Source of the DNA: Chloroflexi bacterium RBG_16_64_43
GTDB taxonomy: Bacteria; Chloroflexota; Anaerolineae; Anaerolineales; RBG-16-64-43
Direction of reading: 5' to 3'
NCBI GenBank assembly: GCA_001796965.1
Contig: MGOA01000095.1
Span: 1 to 5,621 of the forward strand
Length of the DNA stretch: 5,621 bases
Under the pieces are notes generated by a model. That model saw only the letters and a program-made list of their open reading frames with translations. It was not told where the DNA came from and ran no database searches. The position numbers were made by a program, and so were the translations under genes. Each line of letters starts with the position of its first letter. Position 1 is the first letter of the stretch. Of the stretch, positions 1-4,921 are shown in pieces.

Positions 1-875
1 TCAACAAGGCGCGCACGGCGTTCTTCTTCCTTTTTGAATGCGAGGACAATCGCGAGGCGGCTCAGGCCCTGTTCGAAGCCGGGTTCGCCTGGGCCCGCCG
101 GCGCGGGTTGAACAAGATGCTCGGCCCCAAAGGGATGACGCCCTTTGATGGCCTAGGGATGCTGGTGCGCGGGTTCGAACACCGCCCGGCCTTCGGCATT
201 CCCTACAACCTGCGGTACTATCCGGCCCTGGTCGAGGCGGCCGGTTTCCACACCAGCGGCGAAATCGTCTCCGGATATCTGGGCGGCTCGTATCGGCTGC
301 CCGAAAGGGTGCACCAGGTTGCCCGGGCGGTGCAGCAGCGCCGCGGGCTGCGCGTGGTGCGCTACCGTTCGCGGCGGGACCTGCGCTCGCTCGTGCCGCA
401 ACTGCAGCAACTCTACAACGATGCCCTGGGTGGCACGCCGGGCGGGGTGCCCCTCAACGACGAGGAGGTCGCGGCGCTGGCCGAACAACTGCTGTGGTTC
501 GCCGACCCGCGGCTGATCAAGATCGTGATGAAGGACGCGCAGCCGGTGGGTTTCCTCTTCGCCTACCCGGATGTGTCGGCCGCCGTGCAGCGGACGCGCG
601 GCCGGCTGTGGCCGCTAGGCTGGCTGGACCTGCTGATCGAATTGCGCCGCACGAAGTGGATCAACATCAATGGCGCGGGCATTATCGAGAAGTATCGCGG
701 GCTGGGCGGGACGGCGCTACTGTTCAGCGAGCTAGAGAAAAGCGTTCACGAGGGTGGTTTCGCCCACGCCGACTTGGTGCAAGTCGGGGTCGAGAACGAC
801 AAGATGCAGCGTGAGCTGGCCGAACTGGGTATCGACTTCTACAAGATGCACCGCTCCTACGAGCGAGAGCTGTAG
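1..875 (+). CDS. GNAT-superfamily N-acetyltransferase, YghO-like, 5'-truncated by the window
   Basis: The frame is open from the left edge (first full codon at base 3) to TAG at 873-875, giving 290 residues. A TTG at 108 could be read as a start, but the 35 codons before it encode clearly conserved sequence (FFFLFECEDN, then an amphipathic helix ending AWARRRGL), so the gene begins outside the window. The first part has the GP...FDGLGMLVRGFEHRP...YNLRYYPALVEAAGF pattern that I associate with the roughly 370-aa YghO-like acetyltransferase family. Near residues 230-236, KYRGLGG matches the acetyl-CoA pyrophosphate-binding loop of GNAT folds (R/Q-x-x-G-x-G/A). The end, NDKMQRELAELG followed by MHRSYERE, fits the last GNAT strands, where a conserved Asn and an aromatic/Arg tail are usual. 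The protein is probably cytoplasmic; its substrate cannot be read from the sequence. The family call is fairly secure, the function is not. Confidence 0.8.
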   Translation, partial: NKARTAFFFLFECEDNREAAQALFEAGFAWARRRGLNKMLGPKGMTPFDGLGMLVRGFEHRPAFGIPYNLRYYPALVEAAGFHTSGEIVSGYLGGSYRLPERVHQVARAVQQRRGLRVVRYRSRRDLRSLVPQLQQLYNDALGGTPGGVPLNDEEVAALAEQLLWFADPRLIKIVMKDAQPVGFLFAYPDVSAAVQRTRGRLWPLGWLDLLIELRRTKWININGAGIIEKYRGLGGTALLFSELEKSVHEGGFAHADLVQVGVENDKMQRELAELGIDFYKMHRSYEREL

Positions 876-1210
876 CGCTTTTCAACACGAAGAACACTGC
901 CTGCCATAGGCGCAGGCCGGGGAGAACACGGAGAGTTCTTGGGTATTCTCCCCTTTCGCTGCGGGGGCCAAGCAAGGCGCTCGGCAGCCGAGCTTGAAGG
1001 CATGAGGTGCGGCGGCTGAAAACGAATGCCCATCGATGGAGCCCAATCCAGACCCTGCGCTCGGAATTGAATTGACCCATCCTGGGCGTCACCCTAGGCG
1101 CGGAGCCTGCGACGCGGTAACATACCCATTGGGCCAAGCGGTACGAATTCGACCGCATCCCCCCGACGGCACGTCCGTTTCGCACAACTGGTCTTAATAG
1201 GGAGGTTCCG
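876..1210. other. Intergenic region between acetyltransferase and ferritin genes
   Basis: No plausible gene is seen in these 335 bases. The left third holds two hairpins and short CACGAAGAACAC / GAGAACACGGAGAG stretches that look like a degenerate dispersed intergenic repeat. A 15-base near-perfect dyad, GCTCGGCAGCCGAGC, sits at 979-993 (7-bp arms around one base). The right third should contain the ferritin promoter. TTGACC at 1072-1077 resembles a -35 box, but no good -10 hexamer lies at 16-18 bp, and no Fur-type box is visible. The promoter is therefore left uncalled. Confidence 0.6.
899..953 (+). terminator. Two consecutive hairpins after the acetyltransferase stop codon
   Basis: The first hairpin pairs GCCTGC (899-904) with GCAGGC (912-917) around a 7-base loop. 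The second pairs GGGGAGAA (919-926) with TTCTCCCC (946-953), an 8-bp perfect stem followed by TTT. Inside it, AGAAC (923-927) and GTTCT (935-939) could form an alternative stem. The position, 23 bases after the stop codon, fits transcription termination, but the U-tract is only three bases, so this is a moderate call. Confidence 0.45.
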
Positions 1211-1705
1211 ATGGTGCTGGGCAAGACGTTGCAGGACGCGATCAATGAACAGGTCAAGAACGAGCTTTACTCTGGCTACATGTACCTGGCCATGGCGGCC
1301 TACTGCGAGGCGAACAACTTCCCGGGTGCGGCCAAGTGGATGCGCATGCAGGCCGGGGAGGAACAAGAACACGCGATGAGGTTGTACGACTACGTGTTCG
1401 ACCGCGGCGGACGCGTTACGCTGCAGGCCATCGCTCAGCCGCCGGCGGAGTTCAAGGGGCTGCTCGACATCTTCGAGCAGGCGTATGCCCATGAGCAGAA
1501 GGTGACCGGCATGATCAACAGCCTGTATGCCGCCGCCGCCAAGGAGAACGACTACGCGACGATGTCTATGCTCAAGTGGTTCATCGACGAGCAGGTCGAG
1601 GAGGAAAGGAACGCCTCCCAGGTGGTCGAAATGCTCAAGCTGGCCGGGACTCACATCCCGGCGGTGATGATGCTCGACGGGCGCCTGGGCGCACGGGCTG
1701 AGTAG
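1211..1705 (+). CDS. ftnA: Non-heme ferritin (bacterial FtnA type)
   Basis: A complete 164-residue ferritin, the normal length for bacterial FtnA. It stores iron by oxidising Fe(II) at a di-iron centre inside each four-helix subunit; family members assemble into a 24-subunit cytoplasmic shell. By alignment with E. coli FtnA from memory, the ferroxidase ligands are E18, E51, H54, E95, Q128 and E131 (seen in NELYSGYMY, EEQEHAMRLYDY, AHEQKVT and DEQVEEE). The conserved Y25 and W123 are also present. The absence of a heme-ligating Met at the usual bacterioferritin position argues for ferritin rather than Bfr, although this was judged by eye. The start is supported by GGAGG at 1201-1205, five bases before ATG. 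The gene stands alone: hairpins precede it and a strong terminator follows. It probably responds to iron or oxidative stress, but no operator is recognisable. Confidence 0.95.
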   Translation: MVLGKTLQDAINEQVKNELYSGYMYLAMAAYCEANNFPGAAKWMRMQAGEEQEHAMRLYDYVFDRGGRVTLQAIAQPPAEFKGLLDIFEQAYAHEQKVTGMINSLYAAAAKENDYATMSMLKWFIDEQVEEERNASQVVEMLKLAGTHIPAVMMLDGRLGARAE

Positions 1706-1728
1706 CTCTGCCCGCCGCGAAGTACCGA

Positions 1729-1771
1729 GAATGACACCGGCGACCCGATGAGGGTCGCCGGTGTTGCATTC
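1729..1771. terminator. Strong hairpin after ferritin, possibly bidirectional
   Basis: ACACCGGCGACCC (1734-1746) pairs perfectly over 13 bp with GGGTCGCCGGTGT (1752-1764) around a GATGA loop. Five more pairs, GAATG (1729-1733) with CATTC (1767-1771), extend the stem across a 2-base bulge. It begins 24 bases after the ferritin stop. The downstream tract is T-rich but interrupted (TTGCATTCATTCGG). It lies between convergent genes, so it could also stop transcripts coming from the right. Confidence 0.8.
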
Positions 1772-1791
1772 ATTCGGTTGTTGCGCATGCA

Positions 1792-1804
1792 GCTGTGACA
1801 CAGC
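1792..1804. repeat. Perfect 13-base dyad GCTGTGACACAGC
   Basis: Six-bp arms flank a single A. It lies within a wider, weaker pairing of GCGCAT (1783-1788) with ATGCGC (1814-1819). Located in the convergent spacer, it is more likely part of the 3'-end structure than an operator. Confidence 0.35.
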
Positions 1805-1839
1805 ATGGCTGGGATGCGCCTGCCAGGCTATGACCTGTT

Positions 1840-1861
1840 GGGGCACGCCGTGGCGTGCCCC
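1840..1861 (-). terminator. GC-rich inverted repeat downstream of the 94-aa secreted-protein gene
   Basis: GGGGCACGCC (1840-1849) and GGCGTGCCCC (1852-1861) are perfect 10-bp arms separated by two bases, so the inner one or two pairs would open to make a loop. It lies about 67 bases beyond the stop codon of the minus-strand gene pair and is well placed to end that transcript. No U-tract follows on the minus strand, so the call rests on position and stem strength. Confidence 0.5.
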
Positions 1862-1927
1862 TGCGCTGCCGGGCGGCGCGCTCCTGCAACGACACAGATC
1901 TCGTGCGGCCTCGGGCGAACCCGCGAC

Positions 1928-2212
1928 CTACGGATAGTTGCGCAACACCAGCGGCAGATGCACCTTGAACCAGTCGAGCAGCCCGTACCAGAACCCCAAC
2001 CCCGTGCCGTAGCTGGGGCTGGATGCCTCGCCGATCGCTGTTTGGCCGACGGTTATGCTGGCCGCATAGCTGGCCGAGGCCATGCCACCCCCGGCGCCGG
2101 TGTTGAGTGGCGTAAACCAATCGAGCCGGTAGTTGGCCGAGGACATGGCCACCGCACTGGAGATCGTCAGCAGCAGGATGGCCACAACCATGAGCAGGGC
2201 AGCGTGTTTCAT
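1928..2212 (-). CDS. Small secreted protein with TVGQ / GFWYG motifs and C-terminal LPLVLRN tail
   Basis: A complete 94-residue protein. Residues 1-22 form a signal peptide: Lys2, a hydrophobic run ALLMVVAILLLTI, and an AVA-like cleavage site. The mature part is about 70 residues: YRLDWFTPLNTGAGGG, then SASYAASITVGQTAIGEASS, then SYGTGLGFWYGLLDW. The Y...TVGQ...G...SY...GFWYG pattern is one I recognise from small exported proteins of Chloroflexota and some other phyla, with no assigned function. The last residues, HLPLVLRNYP, match the short hydrophobic tag seen in two neighbours. The start is set by GGGAGGT at 2218-2224, five bases from ATG. The gene follows the 381-aa gene by 15 bases and is surely co-transcribed with it. 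Its role is unknown; a surface-attached partner of the upstream protein is inference. Confidence 0.8.
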   Translation of the reverse strand: MKHAALLMVVAILLLTISSAVAMSSANYRLDWFTPLNTGAGGGMASASYAASITVGQTAIGEASSPSYGTGLGFWYGLLDWFKVHLPLVLRNYP

Positions 2213-2227
2213 GGCGCACCTCCCGGG

Positions 2228-3373
2228 CTAGTAGCCATCGTGCGTATCGAGGGTCAGTTTGACGGCGCCCAGCGTGATCTCATCGTCGTAGTAATCGATG
2301 TGGATGTCGAGTTCGAGGGACAACGCGCCGGTCGAGGCATCCAGCATGTTGTTGGACACCGGGGAGAAGGAATACCCCCCGCCGGGCGTGACGGAGCACA
2401 CTCCCGTGAAGAGATCCATGATCAGCGAGGGGGTGCCATCGACGTCCTGCTTCCAGAGGGCAACCCGTGTGGTGTTCGTTGTCATCCAATCCGTCTGACA
2501 GTAGATCGTGATCGTCTCGATTTCGATGGGCTGGCCGTACAGCACCGCCGGAACGGGGAGGCTGATCTGAAGCTCGCCATTGCCAAACGGGCCGTCGACA
2601 ATGACTCTCCCGTCCGGCTGGTAGAGCAGCGTGAGTGGGCCCGCCGCGGGGGTCAGCCGGGCAAGAGATGCGGGGAAGAAGAGCTCCGTATCGGGCCTCA
2701 CCTGGAGCGACCCGTCGTTGTCGATGCGGAATTCGTCCTCGCCCGAGTCGCCGCCGAATCCCTTGAGCAGGGCTCCCGTGCCCAGATTCTCGATCACCAC
2801 GGTGGCGTCATTCCCTGCGGCCTTGCCCCAGATGGCGATTCCGCTGGTGGGGTTCGAGTTCTCGGCATGCAGCGCACTGTTGCTCCCGCCCGTTGTGCTG
2901 GTCACCAGCGAGAGCGCATGCCCGGTCCCGTAGTTGTGGATGATGGCGCCGGGCTTGAGGCTCCAGGCAAACGGCGAGGCGTAGATCGGCTGACGCGGCG
3001 TGAGCAACTCGCCCTCGACGGTGATCTGAAGATCAAGTTGTTGCCCATCGAAGAGATCCGCCGAGCAGTCCGAGATTACGGTGCTGAAGAGCCCGTTCTC
3101 CACGTATAGCGAGTAGGCGTCGGCGCAAGGGCACGCCCCGCCGCTGTGGCACACCTCGAACGCAACGTCGTAGGTCCCTGTTGGGAGGGGATGGCCGGCG
3201 GCATCGGTGAGCCGGCCCTGGATCGGTATCGACGGGCCGAGCGGCATCGGCGCCGCAAGCGGCCGGCTCGCGGGCGCGTCTCCGGGATGCGCGATGCCGG
3301 GCGAAATCGCGAGCGCCAGCGTAATCAAGGCAGCGATCGCCAACCCACGGGTGAGCACGATGGTCGGTTTCAT
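2228..3373 (-). CDS. Secreted beta-rich protein with IQGRLTD-type N-terminal domain
   Basis: A 381-residue exported protein of unknown function. The frame also has an ATG nine codons upstream (3400), but AGGAGGGG at 3377-3384 directly precedes the ATG at 3373, and the signal peptide begins there (MKPTIVLTRGLAIAALITLALA, cleavage near residue 28). Residues about 50-145 form a recognisable extracellular beta domain: IQGRLTDAAGHPLPTGTYDVAFEV, then ENGLFSTVI, then LDLQITV, then LLTPRQPIYASPFAWSLKPGAII. I associate this arrangement with surface proteins that often continue into fibre-like repeats. The middle (about 145-220) is Gly/Ser/Asn-rich with short strands and ends in FRIDNDGSLQVR, as in trimeric fibre proteins. 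The C-terminal 150 residues look like another beta-sandwich. No S74-type self-cleaving chaperone or LPLV tail is seen. It heads a two-gene operon. Adhesion or surface structure is inference. Confidence 0.75.
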   Translation of the reverse strand: MKPTIVLTRGLAIAALITLALAISPGIAHPGDAPASRPLAAPMPLGPSIPIQGRLTDAAGHPLPTGTYDVAFEVCHSGGACPCADAYSLYVENGLFSTVISDCSADLFDGQQLDLQITVEGELLTPRQPIYASPFAWSLKPGAIIHNYGTGHALSLVTSTTGGSNSALHAENSNPTSGIAIWGKAAGNDATVVIENLGTGALLKGFGGDSGEDEFRIDNDGSLQVRPDTELFFPASLARLTPAAGPLTLLYQPDGRVIVDGPFGNGELQISLPVPAVLYGQPIEIETITIYCQTDWMTTNTTRVALWKQDVDGTPSLIMDLFTGVCSVTPGGGYSFSPVSNNMLDASTGALSLELDIHIDYYDDEITLGAVKLTLDTHDGY

Positions 3374-3376
3374 TCT

Positions 3377-3384
3377 CCCCTCCT
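3377..3384 (-). promoter_or_regulatory. Ribosome binding site AGGAGGGG deciding the 3373 start
   Basis: Read on the minus strand, AGGAGGGG is followed by AGA and then ATG. The AGGAGG core has five-base spacing. It rules in favour of ATG at 3373 over the in-frame ATG at 3400, whose extra nine residues (ending QEGR) would spoil the signal-peptide start. Confidence 0.75.
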
Positions 3385-3486
3385 GTGAATGGCAGACCAC
3401 GTTGGGACGAGTCTTAAGGAGAAGTTACGGGTCGGTTGATGCACCGCGCCAGAGGTCGCTCACGACAACCGGAGGCAAAACCTGGA

Positions 3487-3512
3487 GGGAGGGGCAGGGG
3501 CGCGTTGCGGGG
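3487..3512 (+). other. Possible G-quadruplex
   Basis: Four plus-strand G-runs, GGG (3487-3489), GGGG (3491-3494), GGGG (3497-3500) and GGGG (3509-3512), are separated by loops of 1, 2 and 8 bases. It lies about 115-140 bases upstream of the 381-aa start, on the template strand of that operon. The pattern fits the usual definition, although the last loop is slightly long. Confidence 0.4.
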
Positions 3513-3515
3513 AGA

Positions 3516-3529
3516 GTCGGCGCGCCGAC
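3516..3529. repeat. 14-base perfect palindrome GTCGGCGCGCCGAC
   Basis: Every base pairs with its partner around the centre. It stands three bases from the possible quadruplex and about 145 bases upstream of the minus-strand operon start, a reasonable place for a dimeric regulator. In GC-rich DNA such dyads can also occur by chance. Confidence 0.4.
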
Positions 3530-3640
3530 GCGCGGCGGCTGCCGTGCCACTAGCGTAGCACCACCACCCGCGCGGTCAAGCGAATGCAACGTGATCGTAG
3601 GATAGCCCGCCCTGGGCGCTCAGTACGGGCCTTCAGAGGA

Positions 3641-3681
3641 AGGGCGGCGCGGTGTGGCCGCATCGGTCGGCCGCCCGCCCT
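3641..3681. terminator. Large imperfect hairpin in the gap after the 325-aa secreted-protein gene
   Basis: AGGGCGG (3641-3647) pairs with CCGCCCT (3675-3681), and an inner stem pairs GGCCG (3656-3660) with CGGCC (3668-3672), extended by two further pairs (one a G-T). Bases 3648-3653 bulge on the left. It lies about 210 bases beyond the 3890 stop, far for a terminator, and has no U-tract, so it could equally be an unrelated structure. Confidence 0.3.
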
Positions 3682-3804
3682 CATGCCTGTCGCATGCCCA
3701 ATGCCCCCACCGCCCGGGAGCCGGGCGCGCGAGGTGGGGCGGCTGCGCGGTCCCGCGAAGTGGGCTGCCTTTCGCGTGCGATGGGGGAGGCACGAGGCCG
3801 GGGC

Positions 3805-3834
3805 ATACCGCGCGCGAAGGAATACCGCCCGCGA
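3805..3834. repeat. Two short direct repeats ATACCGCSCGCGA
   Basis: ATACCGCGCGCGA (3805-3817) and ATACCGCCCGCGA (3822-3834) match at 12 of 13 bases with 17-base periodicity. A looser repeat of CGCGARGTGGG occurs nearby at 3728-3738 and 3754-3764. They lie just beyond the end of the 325-aa gene; the function is unknown. Confidence 0.35.
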
Positions 3835-3889
3835 GCGTGAACAGCGTAGCGCCTTATCCTGTGCCGAATGATCGAAAGCCCAAGGAGGT

Positions 3890-4867
3890 CTAGGAGGGCC
3901 CTGGCCACCCGGACAGGCGCGCCATCAGCCACCACCAGGCTTGCGCCTTCAGCTTGCAGAACAAGCGGGCCTGTGTCGGTGAGGAGGTGTGGGCGCAATC
4001 GCCGGGCAGGCTGGCGCAATCGGCGGGGTGGGCGCTACACCACGCGGCGCACCACTGGCACGTCCCCTCGCTGTTGTTGTAATACGGGCCGCTGCCATCC
4101 GGCGCATAGGTTTCGATGTCGGCGAAATCAAATAGGATCTTGCCGTGGGCGACTGCGTAGTCGCGGATCATCTGATTGTTCGTGTGCAGCGTGCTGGGCG
4201 GGGAGGTGCCATCGGTGTGTCCGGTGAAGTAGATGAAACGCATGCCGGGGTAGTCCTGTTCGAGTTGGTCGAGCGTATCGAGATAGAGTTGCATCTGAGA
4301 TGAGGAATAAGACGAAGCCTGGCCGCACCAGGTCCAGGTGGAGAAACCAAACCAGCCGGTATCCGCGACCGAGCGCGTGTGCGTACGGCCGTCCGAGTAC
4401 TCCCAGTACATGTCGGGCGTGATGTAGGTGTTGCCGGGGTAGTTGTTACCGTCGTAGAAGCTGAGCGCGCCCGCGGTGGCCGGGTTGACCACGACCCCGC
4501 TGGCCGTGATCTGAACATTGTAGGCGGCATTCTGTGTCTCCAGCCACGCCAACCCGGAGAGCACCTGCGAGCCGTGCGAGGTGTGGGCGTAGTGGATGAC
4601 GAACGATTTGGCCGCGGTGATCCACTCGGCCGGGATCTGGGCGATGTCCGTCGTTGTGTGATCGGCGATGATGGCCTGGGACGGCGCATTGTGGAAGACC
4701 ACCGGGAAGTACATTACTGTCCCGGAGCCGGCAGGCTCGGCGGCTCGCGGGGGCGGCGCCGGAAGCGCAGTTGCGAGGTCCTCCCAGGCCGCTGCCGGCT
4801 GCCCGCCCTCCAGGAGGAGCGTCAGCAGAGCTAGCGAGAGCAGGGGGCGAGAATGGCGAGCTGACAT
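3890..4867 (-). CDS. Secreted protein of uncharacterised, possibly SGNH-hydrolase-like family
   Basis: A 325-residue exported protein. Two ATGs are possible, 4879 and 4867. GAGG six bases before 4867 and no ribosome binding site before 4879 favour 4867. Residues 1-27 are a signal peptide (Arg-rich start, LLSLALLTLLL, AAA cleavage). A proline/alanine linker follows, then MYFPVVFHN (52-60), akin to the LPLV tag of its neighbours. The main domain carries HTSHGSQ (95-101), WTWCGQ (178-183), FTGHTDG (214-220), NNQMIRDY (230-237) and LFDFADIETYAPDG (245-258). The end has a cysteine cluster (270, 273, 277, 284, 291, 304) and WWWLMARLSGW. I recall this motif set from secreted proteins of several phyla without a firm function. 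The order of blocks suggests an SGNH-like fold, but no GDS motif is present, so hydrolase activity is inference. The metallopeptidase gene lies 54 bases upstream, probably in the same transcript. Confidence 0.7.
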   Translation of the reverse strand: MSARHSRPLLSLALLTLLLEGGQPAAAWEDLATALPAPPPRAAEPAGSGTVMYFPVVFHNAPSQAIIADHTTTDIAQIPAEWITAAKSFVIHYAHTSHGSQVLSGLAWLETQNAAYNVQITASGVVVNPATAGALSFYDGNNYPGNTYITPDMYWEYSDGRTHTRSVADTGWFGFSTWTWCGQASSYSSSQMQLYLDTLDQLEQDYPGMRFIYFTGHTDGTSPPSTLHTNNQMIRDYAVAHGKILFDFADIETYAPDGSGPYYNNSEGTCQWCAAWCSAHPADCASLPGDCAHTSSPTQARLFCKLKAQAWWWLMARLSGWPGPS

Positions 4868-4873
4868 GGCTAG

Positions 4874-4877
4874 CCTC
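4874..4877 (-). promoter_or_regulatory. GAGG ribosome binding site favouring the 4867 start
   Basis: On the minus strand ATGAGGCTAGCC precedes ATG at 4867, placing GAGG six bases from it. The same ATG that opens this stretch (4879) is the competing start, but its own upstream sequence, CACCGCTGCCTGTCA, has no purine-rich site. The site is short, so the choice is moderate. Confidence 0.5.
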
Positions 4878-4921
4878 ATTGACAGGCAGCGGTGAATCGT
4901 CGGCTATGCATGGCCGCGCGC

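Larger units (their letters stand above)
3374..3889. other. 516-base gap without a convincing gene, rich in secondary structure
   Basis: The open frames here give Arg/Ala/Pro-rich, low-complexity translations with no domain, signal or good ribosome binding site, so none is called. The part next to 3373 must hold the promoter of the 381-aa/94-aa operon, but no clear -35/-10 pair is visible. Other content, listed separately, is a possible G-quadruplex, a 14-bp palindrome, a large imperfect hairpin and short direct repeats. The region may also contain a decayed gene or a small RNA; neither can be shown by eye. Confidence 0.5.

Noticed and set aside
979..993. GCTCGGCAGCCGAGC dyad as a second terminator or operator before ferritin
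   Set aside because: It has no U-tract, is over 200 bases from the ferritin start and about 100 from the upstream stop. It is mentioned under the spacer but not called as a functional site.
1072..1100. TTGACC followed 17 bases later by TAGGCG as a ferritin promoter
   Set aside because: The -35 match is good, but the -10 hexamer is poor, and other A/T-containing hexamers downstream lack a partner. Not strong enough to call.
1094..1846. A 250-codon minus-strand frame opposite ferritin
   Set aside because: The ferritin on the other strand is unmistakable. The antisense translation is His/Arg/Leu-rich with no motif, and it would run through the strong terminator hairpin.
1805..3109. A 434-codon open frame on the plus strand opposite the 381-aa and 94-aa genes
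   Set aside because: It is long because of high GC content. Its translation has no domain, signal peptide or good ribosome binding site, while both minus-strand genes have signal peptides, family motifs and strong ribosome binding sites.
3584..3893. Several overlapping plus-strand frames of 62-95 codons in the 516-base gap
   Set aside because: Arg/Pro/Ala-rich translations in competing frames, no ribosome binding site and no recognisable features.
3681..4019. A 112-codon minus-strand frame overlapping the end of the 325-aa gene
   Set aside because: It overlaps the conserved Cys-rich and WWWL end of the real gene in another frame, and its translation is basic low-complexity sequence.
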